From Brachyhypopomus gauderio (Eukaryota; Chordata; Actinopteri; Gymnotiformes; Hypopomidae): DNA of 64,000 nt. The notes below the pieces were generated by a model. The model was not told the origin of the DNA. It saw only the letters and a list, made by a program, of their open reading frames with translations, and did no database searches. The position numbers were made by a program, and so were the translations under genes. Where the stretch lies: positions 8,691,373 to 8,755,372 of the forward strand of contig NC_135222.1 in NCBI RefSeq assembly GCF_052324685.1, read 5' to 3'. Positions 13,193-26,371 of this stretch are shown here, in pieces; within the stretch, counting starts at the first letter, position 1; the number at the start of each line of letters is the position of its first letter.

Positions 13193-16100
13193 CCTTGAAG
13201 CTCGAGTAAACAGAGCATCCGAAATGTGCGGCGGATTAAAAAAAGGTCAGTGGCTGAGGGAGTGATGCAGAGGAGGAGACAGCTGCAGCCCCTCACCACG
13301 GGGGCGTGTGGGCTGGACGGGCTACTGCAGGTTGTCAGACACGACTGTCCACCTGAAGCACGGCACCGAGGGACAGAAGGTCTCCGTTAAGACGCCCATC
13401 ATCGCGAGGGTAGAGCAGACATCCCAGCCTTGAGGAAACGCTTATTTGCGCAATAAATGAGTCAGAGATGAAGAATTTTTCTCCTCTGTATCATGTTTTT
13501 GAACTTGATACCACACAGTTGGTTGTGGAATGTAAGCACTTCTGCCAAAAGGTAAACATCCATTTTTATGCAGAGAAAAATCTAATTCTAATGCCTCCCA
13601 TGGCTTTTTTTTTCCATTTATTCAGTAACATCTCAAATATTTAAAAGAATTTTAATATAAATTACTTGGTGAATAAAATAAGAATTTTGCTATTTCTGTG
13701 AACTATCAAAAGCCAGTTGCATGAAGCAACCTAAACAACGTCCTCTGATGACTGACGAAGCTATAGCAGTAGAAATGCCCTCCATTTTGCATTGTAAATA
13801 AAAGCATTTGAATTTGATTTCCAATAGCTCCACCCTGCAGACATAGGGCGTACAGACAATAAGAGCACCCTGTGGATGCAATCAATTGGCATCCACCAGA
13901 GATAAATTTGAGCAACCCCCGCCCCCAATAGATGGACCAATATAAAAAAATAAATTTAAAAAAAAGAGAAAAAGGAAGAAACCTCCAAATAAGCCAAGAG
14001 AGAAAAAAAGTGTCAAAAGTCAAGAAGCCGATCTTTACCCCGAAGGCTCCGATGCTAGATCAACTCTGCAGGTGTAGCTCATGCTTATTATTGGGAGGCC
14101 CTGTCAGAGCCTGTCAATTCAATAGCCAAAAAAAAAAAAAAAGCCAATGGTAGGTCAAATAGAGCAGACGAGGTCAGAAATAACGCTCCAGATCCTCGGA
14201 GCACAGCTACACTTATGCAGCTTTAATCTTCAGTGGTTCATTTTATCTTATTGACCACCCCCCCCCCCCCCCCCCCCCACTACCCGAGCCCAATATCTAT
14301 GGACCATGGTACGAAAACCAATCTAACATAGAAGAGAATAAAAACGTTAAAAAAAGAAAAAGAACAATCAAAAAATAAAGTTTAGATCCTTCAACTGAGA
14401 CATATGACGACCTAAGAAAGCACTCGTGTAATGCCGCTAAACCAGCCACACTGGGCTCTGACCGCAGGCTTGGTAGTGGACCTGCCCGTTTCTCCACATT
14501 GCCTTGTAAGCCACAGTCAAAAGCTCTCCAAGGGCCAATTATGTGCTCTGTAATGTCTCCCCCCCACCCCCACCCCCAACCCCATTCGACTGCAGTCATT
14601 TCTGATCTCGAGACGTCTGTTTCACATTACCCACCAAAGCTCCTTTTTTAGGGACAGGAATTTCTGCGAGCTAAAACGGGATGGTACATCACCCGCAGAT
14701 TCCACGACGCTACTGCCACCATCACACGAGGCGGGGGGCACCGAGCGGAAAACATGATCTCGCTTCCCATGAACATTTGATTCTTTTGTATACTGTTCAA
14801 AATCCGCACCATTCAAAATGAGGCATCGGAATGCAGCTACTTATCATTTGTGGGGGAAGGTCTGGCAAACATTTTTCAAATGCGGCATGATGGCCATGCA
14901 CGGAGACCCGAAAAGCAGCTTTGTGTCTATACTCTGAAGAATCCGTGGTGGGCAGGCGTTTTCTAAAACCCAAGCGGAGGGCACCTTTTGGCAGGCAGAC
15001 AGTGTAATCAGCTTCAACAAAGCCTACATATTTTTTTTAATGTGAAAAATGAGAACAGGGAGAGAGAAAAAAAAAAAAAAAAAGAACAGCCAAGCTGGAA
15101 CAAGTGCACCTCAGAGCTCACGACAGTCTAAAACACAACACCCAACTGTGTTCCTCTACACACCAACACAGCCTGCACGGCCACTACCCCAGCGCCCTAC
15201 AATTAAAGTAAGAAAAGGTGCTGTGAGCAATATGAAGTGAAATGGGAAACTGTGCACAAAAATATTTACCTAAAATGCTAAAATTAAAACACACCAATAT
15301 TTCCAGATTGCGTTTGCCCTACAGATTTTGAATTGTGCTTTGATGGAAGGGCAAATGACACGCAGACATCAAAATGTCAGCAAATCCCAATTATACCCCC
15401 CCCCCCCCACCGCTAATGGCTTCAGGAAATTCTCTGCACAAGGGATATACACAATTCTCTTAGAACTTCTTCTGTAGAAAAAACGAGACAAGAAAAATTT
15501 AAAGAAAGTCCTAGGCAGTTGTCAGCCCCAAAGAAAGTCAGCCTCAGAAGCAAAAAAAAAAAAAAAAAGACAAGGAGCACATCAGAAATCAGCCTCCACA
15601 GCTCGGGCCGTGATCTTCAAGCAGCAGGTTCCAGGAGGAAGGCTTGCAGCCAGCACACCGCACACAGAGTGCAGGTGCAATTTATCTTGCGCTGCAAAAA
15701 GGATCAACCCAGTCCGTCAAAGTGAAAATCCATTTTTGATGGGCAAAACGGTAAGATATCAAAAGCTCTGACGGCTGACAGCATATTAAATGCGGGGAGC
15801 AGAACAATGTTGTGTTTGGGGCTATCGGAGAATTTTATAAAAAGCTGCCAAAAGGGTTTTGGTGAAAGAAAAAAAAAAAAAAAAAAAAAGTCTGCTGAAA
15901 TCTAGTAGAGCAATTGTGAGACACACAATCCCCAAACCAAAAAACCCATGTATCCTTATATTAGTGATGTTAAGACATCTAAACTGGAGAGGAAAGTAGG
16001 CCCGACCTATAACAAATAATACATAGGGCCGGCCTACTATTCTGAAGTCTTCGTGTTCAAGATGGAGACCAGTGATTAACCCGATTAACATCTGGTATGA

Positions 16101-17432
16101 TGAAATCCTATTCAAGATATTGTTGAAATACCACAGTTAACCTAAGCCTGAATTCTCAATGTTGCCGAAATACCAGTAAAAATGTCAGCATAAGAAGAAA
16201 AAAAAAGGCGAAAAAAAACGAGTGTGTTGATGATCGTAATTGAGCAAGAGAGCTGGCACAGCTTCTACTGGAGGAACAAGCAAACCCTCAAAAGTCCAAT
16301 ACTCGGAGGACAAGGTTAACTTGAATGAACCATAACAAAGTTCAGTTTCTGGTAAACCAACATTCTGGTAAACCAACATCCATATTTGCAAAAGCAGAGA
16401 GCAGAATGACCTTCATAAAATGGTTAAAAAAAAAAAAGTTTAAATCAATGATACATTTACTAAAGGATGGCCTCAGATGTAATTAATACATTTTTTTAAG
16501 GATAGCATAATGCTCTCTGGCATGAAAAAGTCCATATTTAGCAGCTTGTAAATGGTGGAACAGAAGTCTCATGGGATAATAATGCATCAAAAGCCTCAGA
16601 TGCAGCCTGTGATCTTGCCTCCCCTCTGCGTGCTCAACACCTGCAACCGCCTGGTTTCACAGCTGCACAAATGCTTCAGCAGATCCCATTCTGGGAATTC
16701 AAGCCCTTGTTTTCAGACTGCATAGAAATAGCTTTGAACACAATCCTAAGAAACTAGCAAACAAATGAGAAACGCGTGGCTTAGTATACATCACGATCCG
16801 CCCTTGGTGCGGCAGCTAGATTATGAATTATGATACAAGAATAAAACTCAAACGAATAAATCAGAGACCGCTCCATGTGGTCCGGAGGAAACTCCATTAC
16901 AATTAGCTGAAAGGCCTTTGTCCGCGCTGCCGGAGATCCTTGACCAGGATCCAAACGCGAGAACGTGAGGCACCTCGTGACACCTGACCTCAACAAGAAG
17001 CAGGATGAAGACGGGCTGTGTGGAGATTTTTCCAGGATGCAAAGGAACTCCCTCGCCTGGAGTCCCTGGGCTCCGCCATACTTAAATCCTCCATCATAAA
17101 TCTGATCAGAGCACCTCTCATTAACATAGCCAAGTTACCTCATTTATTAAAGCTCTTCTTTCTGCCTGAAGTGTCTCACGTCCCAACAGGTCACAGCATA
17201 GCTGGCCTGACTTGTTTTTTTATGGGATATTTTAATGGAGAAGTAGTGAGTGGAGGCTTGTGCATTGCGGGCCAGTGGTATATCATACCATCACTCTCGC
17301 CTGATGGATTTCATGGCATTAATGTGGGCCCACACAAAACGGGTTGCTCAGAGCAGCCGGGGCAGAGAGATCCCATTTCAGAAACCTGCGATTTGGCACA
17401 GCGATATTAGCCAGGAACCAGACTTCAATACC

Positions 17433-17601
17433 CAGTGGCGGACTTATCAATTTTGGGGGCTCAAGGGAATTTAGCTAGGGGGCCCATCAACATTAATATG
17501 CGAGAAATAAGTTAGCTAATCAGGGGGCCCCTACAGTGGGCTGCAGTGGGAGGGGCCCAAGGCAATTGCCTAGCAATGCCTCTATGCAAAGACCGCCTCT
17601 G
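17433..17601. mobile_element. 169-bp non-autonomous hAT element (MITE)
   Basis: The element starts CAGTGGCGGAC and ends, as reverse complement, CAGAGGCGGTC, so it has imperfect terminal inverted repeats of about 11 bp. It is flanked by a perfect 8-bp target duplication TCAATACC at 17425-17432 and 17602-17609. CAGNGGCG ends are typical of hAT elements. The interior is non-coding, with GGGGGC and GGCCC words in both halves. It lies in the presumed furin intron 2. Confidence 0.85.
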
Positions 17602-17609
17602 TCAATACC

Positions 17610-20600
17610 ATTAGCAGAGAATACTAAAAAAGTATTGACCAAATTTATTTAAAACATTACGTTTTATTTTCCTAAATTAAGACTAAAAGATTAACAGTCT
17701 TTTTAGAACTTGCTGATTTTTTTAAATTACTGGTGGGAATGAGGGAATACAACAGTCACAGTACTGGACTGTCAAGGTTCAAGTGGATCAGGACAAACGG
17801 TACCATTTCAACTAAAGCCTGTAATTTCAAACTTGGGAACTCGGTCTGAATCCGGGTCCATAAAACTGACAACCAACTCAAATTCTAAAAGGAAGGGGAT
17901 AATCAACATATCTGGCCCAAGCACCCTCTCTTTCAGGAATCCTACAGAGCGTGCTGAAGCTGTGAGGCTTGAAGCAACTCTCATTACAAAAATGATACAC
18001 TTCTCAAAGCCAGCCAGCAGCACTGTCAACAAGACTCGACAAAACGCCGTGGGTCTGGGAACAGGCCAGGTGCGAATCATATTTACGCAAAATGCAGTGG
18101 GTTTCCCAGCGAGAAAAGGTCACAGCAAAAATAATATTAGTAAAACTGAATGAGACGTAGGCAATGAGCCTGAACAACAGGAGTGACTATCTAACAAAAC
18201 CATCTGGAGAACATGCTCATATTCCATCCTGGACTGCAAGCATATCTGGTTAAACACATGTACTTAGTTTAAAAAAAAAAAAAAAGGGGGGGGGGGGGGG
18301 GGGGGTGTGATCACTGTTGAGACATCAGGAGGTTTATTCCACAAACTTAATAAACAGCCTTATGACTAAATCCAAGGCCATTCTTACTCCCCAACTTAGC
18401 ATCAATTTCAAAATTTTATGTGTTGAGCATTGAAGAGTTTTGGTTTAGAAGCCAACCTATTATAAAAGGCAGCACATTAATTAGAGCTCGATTCCCACAC
18501 ACAGCAGAACAGACCTGCCCATCTGGCAATTCCAAAACAGTGATCAACTGCTTACGAGAGGACCGCATCAGCCTGAGCACAACTCAATACCTGAGCAATT
18601 CAGCCAGTGGTCACCACAGACCTATTCAGTTTTCCCACACAGGTCGGTGACAAAGTTACTCCTTACACCAAGAGGACACCAGTCATCAGAAGTCAGCTTT
18701 AAAAAAAAAAGGAGGGGGGGGGGGGGTCATTTATTGTAGTGGCCTGCTGCTTCAAAACACTGTTAAAATGGGAAGTACTTGGGTTTTTTTTGGCCTGAGG
18801 CAGATTCAGCTCAGGGCAGGGGCTGGAAGCTCTTGTTTCCATCAATTACTAAGTGCTGCCCATTCTGTGCCATCCAAAAGCCAGGCTAGGCAGACAGAGC
18901 CATTCATCACCGGGCTCTACAGTACCATCTGGTTACTAGGCTGTTTTCTTTGTGCATGCAGTCTACAAGAGAGATTGTGATGACATGTTTATTCAAATGA
19001 ATAATTCAATCCAGTCTACGTTCATGACCCATTTATCCTCGCTGTAATCGCTAATTCATTAGCGCACACCCCAAGAAAATCATACATTTATATATTTGAA
19101 TAAAAGACTCTTCCCTAGCCATTTTCATCAAGTAATTGAGTAACTGGCTTTGTTTTTTTTTTTTGTCGTGAAATAAGCAGTGTCATGTAGCAACAAAAGC
19201 TGATGTCTAATTCAGGGTAATCTGATGACAATGATCTTTAACCTTGACAGTATTTATGTCGCTATGACAGCACTGGAACCAGAAACTAGCGATGGGGGAG
19301 TGGTTTCTAGCAGTCTTAAGAGAAACGGCTGTGTTGTTCACCCACTAATCCTGTACACGCCCGCTGCGATTACACTTGTAAAATAGCAACCAGACAAATA
19401 ACAGTACCCAATCAGGCAGGAAAATCTTTTTATGTATTTCATCACCCACCCAGATTGCTCATAACAAATAAAAATGTCCTACATGTACTTCTCCTTAACT
19501 GAATAGTAGGAGGGAAACGACACTCGCTACACTCTTATAAAAAAAAAAAAAAACTTTATTCGAAAGATGCAGGTGAACAGTTAGATACTACAGCACATCT
19601 GTTGTCATGCACAATTTGTGCACCCTGACCACAGGACCACTGCTGGCTGGATGTGTTTGGGGGAGCAGGCCATTCTCAACACAGCGGTGACACCGATGCG
19701 TATAAAAACTCCAGCATCACTGCAGTGATGGAAATATCCGGACAGTGGAGGCCCTGTGGTCAGGAAATATCCACTGCTGAATGGGACGGGATGGGACAGG
19801 GGTGCAGGATACCGAAACATCGCATGGCCGCGCCCCACTGTGCAATGGCCTTTTCTGACTGCTGAGTTTCCGAAACACAGTTCAAAGTCATACTGGTTTT
19901 GTAGCTGGTTAAATTCTGCACCTGCAAAGCTATCATTTGACACGACATGATGGAGCCATCCGTTTTGTTCCGAGAGAAAGGGCAAATGTTCGACCATGCG
20001 CACACGGAGGACAAACTAAAACACTGAAGCCTTGTTTGGTCAGTTATCTGTCCCGAAAGGGGCCACTTCTGACGCAAAAGGCACATGGCTAATACTGGCT
20101 ATTGCTTTCAGTGGCTACACTGTGTGTGCGTGCGTGTCTTAGTCTCAAGTGGGACTCCCCCCAGTGACGCACAAACAGCTTCGCAAGCTTTCTTCAAGTT
20201 AGGAGCACAATACAAATGACGACATGACATCTGTCGTTCACTGATGGTCCCACTTGTGCTTCACAGTAAGCACAAAGAAAAGGGAGCTAGTAATCAAAAC
20301 ACCCAGTTTATACGTGGAACACCCCTGTATTGTAGAAGGTATAGTGATACACAAGCTGCATCTTAAAGATGGTAAAGTCTAAACTGAACTGGTAGCTCGG
20401 CGTACGATGGGCTACAAGTCTTTTGTGGCTAGCTGGCCTAATAGAGCATATGGGGTGGTGGGTGGGGAGGAAATAAACCTTCTATGCTTGCAGTTCAGTT
20501 ACCAAGACATTCTCATGTCATACAGGACATTTGAAGGACATCCCTCTTTTTTTTTTTTTTATTATACATATAAAACACGAGGCCATATCAAACTAGTGAT

Positions 20601-21227
20601 GAAAGGCCAAGCAATGGTAACAGGAGACCACGTGGTCGGAGGAATGAAACCTGTCAGAATGAGCACGGAGACATTTGGTTTCATGCAGTCGAAGTGATTA
20701 CACCAACAAGCAGGACCTGTTCTCACGTCAGCATTGAGGGACAATCTTAAAACGTGCAAACAATGGCATGCAAGCATGTACCACGACTGAAAGAAGAAAA
20801 AGATTCCACAGAGGGGCAGCGATTTAAACTGCCTTATTGACCTACAATCTCAAAGAAGAATAGTCTAAGAAAACCTCAAATCACTTAAAATTAAGAAAAT
20901 GTCATAACCAATAAACTGAAATGTAAACAGTTATAATACACCCACCCTCCCCCCCCCAAAAAAAAACAAACCCCACCACTTAACCCCATTCTAGGCCATG
21001 ACCAGTAAGGTAAATAGAACAGAACAACCTAAATGAGCAAATCCTTCACTTGTGTCTGAATGTACCCTTCGCTAACGTCAGGGATTACAGAACCGTTAAG
21101 AACTCACACTCTTACTCAAGGTCCTTCAGGCGCTTTCCTGTCCAGCAATCTCTTTTCTTTCTAGGAACACATGAAGCCCGAGCCGCAGTGGAAAGTGGAA
21201 CGACGTAAACAGACGCGACATACTCAC
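17610..21227. other. non-coding stretch, furin intron 2 next to the coding exon
   Basis: This begins (on the minus strand) with the GTGAGT donor of the furin coding exon. It contains A/G homopolymer junctions at 18269-18305 and 18700-18726 and an A run near 19540. No exon or element with clear ends was found. Confidence 0.4.
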
Positions 21228-21404
21228 ATTGCCGTGGTTAATGAAGTCATGCTTCCTGGCTATCCGATTGGCTTCCTCCTCTCCCCCGGTGATGCGGACG
21301 GCCCATGTGTTAGTGTAGACCTGCTCTCCTCGGGACGGCGTCACCCCAGAAGTCAGGACGGTGAGCAGCGTTGTAAGCAGCAGGGGGCCCAGCTGCGGAT
21401 CCAT
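21228..21404 (-). CDS. furin: furin-like proprotein convertase, first coding exon (partial gene)
   Basis: Furin is a subtilisin-like, calcium-dependent protease of the trans-Golgi and cell surface that cuts precursors after paired basic residues. Only the first coding exon is here: 59 codons from the ATG at 21404 to the GTGAGT donor just below 21228. Residues 1 to about 26 form a hydrophobic signal peptide. The prodomain then starts with VYTNTWAVRITGG and ends at ARKHDFINHGN, the point where vertebrate furin also has an intron in phase 0. NTWAVRI favours furin over PCSK5 and PCSK6, which have NHWAV at this site, although EANRIA also resembles PCSK5. An acceptor (CTACCAG) at 21579-21581 gives an exon of 21228-21578 with about 174 bases of leader. 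I could not find the next exon (the YYHFWHR region) in positions 1-21227, so it probably lies off the left edge. Confidence 0.82.
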
Positions 21405-21578
21405 CAGAGAGGGTGGAGGTCACGGAGGCGAGGGAGGGAGGGGAGACTCAGCAGTTCCTGATGTGACACGACCCCTCAATGGGACCCCCTTCTGTCGGGA
21501 GCGAGGAACCCGGGGCGCATGAAGTTGGGCAGGGCAGCGGAGGAGGGCGAGGTGGAGTCAGCAAAGATGTGAGGTCAC
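21405..21578 (-). other. furin: furin 5' leader portion of the first coding exon
   Basis: This is untranslated leader between a pyrimidine-rich acceptor (CTCTCTCCTCTACCAG on the minus strand) and the furin ATG. The acceptor shows that an upstream non-coding exon must be joined here, which agrees with the CpG-rich promoter block 5 kb upstream. The acceptor is inferred from consensus only. Confidence 0.5.
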
Positions 21579-24500
21579 CTGGTAGAGGAGAGAGAGGGAA
21601 CGATCCAGAATGAGTCATCCAATCACCAGTAGACACCACGGAGGGACCATGTTTCAGTCCATAAATGACTTATGAGACTAGGGCAGCAACTGCAATTCCA
21701 CTTTAGACATATGCAGCACCTCTTTTCAGTGCGCTTAGGTGATGAATGTTAACCAAAACCCCAGCTAATTAAACAGCATGGCATTTTGGATCAATGCAGC
21801 TTACCATTTTGTTCGTAATATGGTTCCAGAAAGCATCAATGTACTACACCAAACCAACAAACAAAAATTATAATCAGCGGTTATCGCATGAGCAGTTTCA
21901 AGGTGTTTTTCTGCCCAAATCTGGAGGTGCTAAACGAAACTGGCATAATGGCATGCCACCCATTATACACAAGCCATGTTCTGTGCACGCCTACAAACAA
22001 AACAAATTGCTGTAGATGCTTATGGTAGTTGCAATGAATTTGGCCCTACTTTTCTGTACAACGGTCATCATTCGCTATTTGTCTACAGTGTGTCTAAGTA
22101 GGTTAACGAGGCCGGCCGGGGGGGCAGGGGGACGCAGAGATGATTTGGCACTGGGCACAAACACCCTAATTGCTTAAACCTGCCTGTGCTTCAGTAGACA
22201 AGTCAGCCAGCACAAACCCTGATGAAAGACAGACTGCAAAGGCAAACTTTAAAGATTTATATTCTGAAGACCTTCGCCTGCGTCTCGCGAGCATGTCTAC
22301 AGAGTCGGACCTGATTATGTACCAAAGTTGATGATTCGCTGGAAGTGGAGTATCTGTAAGCATCGACTCCGATGCCGTCACCTCACGGTCGACATTCAGG
22401 ATGCAGCAAATGAGGCAACGACGTCATCTACATGCAAGGAAAATAAAGGCAGAGGGATGCAAGGAACCCTTCAAAAGGGGGTGAAGAAAGGAAAGATCAC
22501 AAAGAACCCTGTGATCACACATGATCAAAGTAGCAGTTACACATAGACTTGGATTGGTGAAGAGTCAGTGATCATGTCACTGCATTGGGGCCCCGTTTTA
22601 CTTACGTGAGCTCTAACTTTGGCATGCGGGGTGCTTAAACAGCCAAGAGCACCACATACCCATATTAAAATGTCATTTTTTGAATTAAACCAAATTTAAA
22701 AAAAAAGGGATGGCTTGTTATACAAGGACATCCAAAAATTGTTGTGAAACCTTTTCTTCCTTCCCATATAATAAAAGCAGCGTCTCTTATCTCTACAATC
22801 AGATAGCCGATCAGATAGATTTCTGCCACTCCCTGCACCAAACGGCAGATGATGAGGGAAAGTACAGAGAACCCTGTAGGCAGACAGGTTCACTTCGTGT
22901 TCTTTTGTGCTAATTCTGGCCCTGGTGTCCACTATTCTCATAAAGCAGGTCAAAACACTAAGGCGGAAATCTAGACTTAACAGAATCGGCATTCACAGAG
23001 TTCACGAAACTTCATTGACAGCTTAACTGCTCTTAGCTCAATTACCCCGAAACCTTCCTGATAAAGGGAAACATGGTGAAAGTTAGATATGCCCCCCCCC
23101 CATTGTAGGTAGTGACAAAGTGGTTGTTTAACTTCTCAAAAAAAGTTCTCGTGCTGTTCCTGCCCACTGCCTGCAAAATGAGCTGCTTTTTGTTATTTGT
23201 CCATTGGGACTGCCTGGGACATAGAAGTACAGCCTTTACTGGCACAATGTCAAAAGAATGCAGCTATATTTATGCCTTTGCATGGGTCCTGCTCAAGCCC
23301 TACCTGTTCTGCTACTATTCAGCGCTCGCACACAATCAGCGTGACAGAAGGGGAAAAAAGCTCTCGTTATAGACTGTGAAGTACAACAGGAAACCTGTGC
23401 AAAAGAATCAGAGAAAGGACAAGCGCTTAAAAAGGACCAGCCATGGTTTCCATGTTTTTTGCACTGCTAACTTAATGGTACAGATATGGAATGGAAATGG
23501 AACAATATAACAGTTACCGGTAATCCTTTTTTATTAATAAAGCTCAGTAACAGTACAAATGGTCAAATATTATGCTTAATTATCCAACTTTGATTAACCT
23601 TTGTTTATTAAAACATCCAGTAACTGTCACTAATAACAATAGTTATAGTCCTAACTAGTGATTAACTTCAAACATTTGTTAAATTCATAAAGAACATGAA
23701 GGCTAACTACAGTATTGAAGGTTGTGGAGCGAAGATTGCCGCAATTCCAACTTCATTCTGAGCTCGACGTACCTGAATCTCAATTTTGTGTAAAGGTCAC
23801 GCATAATCTGTAAATTCTACATCTAGCACAACTTAAGCTTTTTACTGAGAGTAACTTCAAATACTAAATCTTTTTTTAGTAACACATTTTTCAGTGCTGG
23901 TATTTTGACATCGTACTTATACTACACAGGACTAAATGATCAGAAAAAGTTCAAAGTCCCCAGCAAACAGATCGCTGCAAGTCGATGATAACGTACAGAA
24001 TTAAGAAGCATTTACAAGGGCAATGGGACTACGAGAAGGAAAAAAAAACATGGCCAGATGTTGCCATTTCAACAAACCAGCAGGAAGCTGGCTGAAATTT
24101 CCCTCAACCCATGAGCAACTTCCATAAGATTGCTGGCCTACTACAATGGAGAAGGCAAATGGACCACCATGAAGAAAATCTACAAGACAGTTAGCCAGCT
24201 GTTCCATTATTGAGCACATAGTTCATTCGCTGATCATTCATTAAGATCTTAATGTTGCCTCATTGCAGAACATTTATACTTTGTCATACCATCACAATTT
24301 CTCCCTCACCTATAGGCTACAAACAAACACTTCAAACAATATTGGCAAGACAAATTAGTAACTTTCAAAGATTAGACAAATTCCCCAAGAATGGCAAGAC
24401 TTAAAATAACACACTGACGCACATGGAAAAAAAAAAAGTGCATATGCAATTTGTGTAGAATGGCATGTGAAAAAGCAACATTCTACTTCTCTTGCAACCC

Positions 24501-26371
24501 GACTACATTTAGATCACCAAGACCAAACTAAAATAAAACTTCATTATTCAGTTTAACTCAGGCATGTTTGTTAGACCTAAGCCTATTAGCTTAATGAAAT
24601 TACCACGTCTCTTTGCTTTTGACAAAAATGAGGAGTGATTACTCTGATCAGTGGTGTATGGTGATAATTTAAAATTATTAGTACACTTCAGCAGTCGTAT
24701 CAGACACTGCTGACATCAATTTGTCAGGCTCTCAAAGTCTTACAGGATTCAACAAGAATATCAGTGACTGGTCAGAACACTGCGTAAATTGCTTATCATC
24801 ACATTTATTTTATTGGTGATTAACAATGTTTTGGAGTTATGCAGCAAGCATGGAATGAACCTCATTAATTGCAGTCACTCATGATTTGAATGTATATTTC
24901 TGGCAAATATCAAATCAGTTTGGAAAAACTACATCTACAATACTCCAAAACAGCTTTGTACAGATTAAGGTGTAAATAGAATTAATGTAATCTTACATGA
25001 GCAACAGAAAGGAATAAAGGGAGTGGAGACTCTGCCAGAACAATGACACAAAGTCTGATTATCCTTAATACAATCATAATGCTTCCTTGTCACAAGATCA
25101 TTAACACAGCCATCACTACCCAAGAAAGACTAGCCATGGTACGTCTACTTCATTTCAGCACTCTCATGTACTGACACACACTAGTATCATATACAAGTTC
25201 AGGAGGTTAAGAACAAATCACTAGTTCAGTGAACTTTGGCACAATTCATCCCGAGTTAAACATTCCAGAACAATAATACAGCCCCCATAAGCGTTAATTG
25301 GAAAATTAAGAAAATACTCACGTCTGTGTGAAATGTTTAGCTCGAACCCAGTCCGAGGCACAAACGAGACAGAGGTGTACACCTTCTTCCACATGCTTTT
25401 AAAGCAGCGCTGACACTGATTCAGAAGTACACCCACTCCCGTGACATCACCTGCGCTCCAGCTACTACAAAAGCCCGAGTAGCCTACAGCTTTGACGGAC
25501 TCGGAACAACTTTTTACATTTTTAAGGAGGACTAGGGAGTAAATTTATTTTTTCCACGTCAATATAAAGAATGACGTAACGCCAATGTCTCAAAAACAAA
25601 CAAGCCACATTTAAGCTGAAAACGGACTCCCTTTTTCCAGTCAAGACTGGTTCACAGTCCGAAACACTACCAGTTTTCCAAAAACCTCAATATCAGGAAG
25701 CTAAACAGGAGGCAGGAACAATGCCGTCAGATAATTTCCTTTTCCATTTTTTTCAATTCGGTCTAAGGCGAAAACATTTTTACTCGTACTGGATGTGAAC
25801 AAAAAAAAATCAGTCGAAATGAAAAAGGCAAAAATACCAATTTGTTTAAGTCCACACTGCAGGGGAGGCGACGGTTAAACATTACTGCTTCATAACACCA
25901 GATGTTTAGAGCCAGTGCTTTTGTCAAAATGCAAAAGGAGTTATGATTAAATTCGAAGAGAAGCTTCGGACCGAGTTTAACATGTTATATAATGTAGTAC
26001 TGATGGTATCAACTGCAACGCTTCAAAAAAAAAAGTTAAGACTTACTTGCAAATCAACAAAACTCAGTTAACTAACGTTACTCACGGTCACTTGGGTAGG
26101 TTAGCTGACTTACCTGGATGGATTTATCCCTGCACACGTTTTAACTTGAGATTACCGTCAAATTAGTCCTGGTTTGGCTCAACATAAACACTTCAGCACA
26201 AGTCTAATTAAACATTCAGTTAAAGATGATATCTACCCCTAGACCACCGGGGCAGTTAAAACACCTCTCGTAGTGTTGGGGAATAAACAAGACGTCGATT
26301 CAGAAGTTTGACTCGAGACCTTGGAGCTCCAGCGAGTGTGTTTAGTTTCACCAACCCAAACGTAAACGTAC
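21579..26371 (-). other. furin intron 1 (inferred), no other gene seen
   Basis: This is AT-rich sequence between the inferred leader exon and the first coding exon. Donor-like GTAAGT and GTGAGT sites on the minus strand near 25321, 26048 and 26118 could mark alternative leader exons; mammalian FURIN is known to use several promoters. I saw no protein-like open frame and no mobile element with clear ends. Confidence 0.4.

Larger units (their letters stand above)
5462..17424. other. non-coding stretch, probably furin intron 2, part 2
   Basis: About 12 kb without a recognisable exon. It contains homopolymers (A run 8231-8257, C run 12279-12303, C run 14258-14278, G-rich run 13109-13162), an AC repeat at 9225-9266 and the minisatellite at 10.57-10.69 kb. 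GC-richer islands at about 9.3-10.1 kb and 10.55-10.87 kb have open frames that resemble no protein I know. Any of these could be intronic regulatory DNA, but I see nothing specific. Confidence 0.4.
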
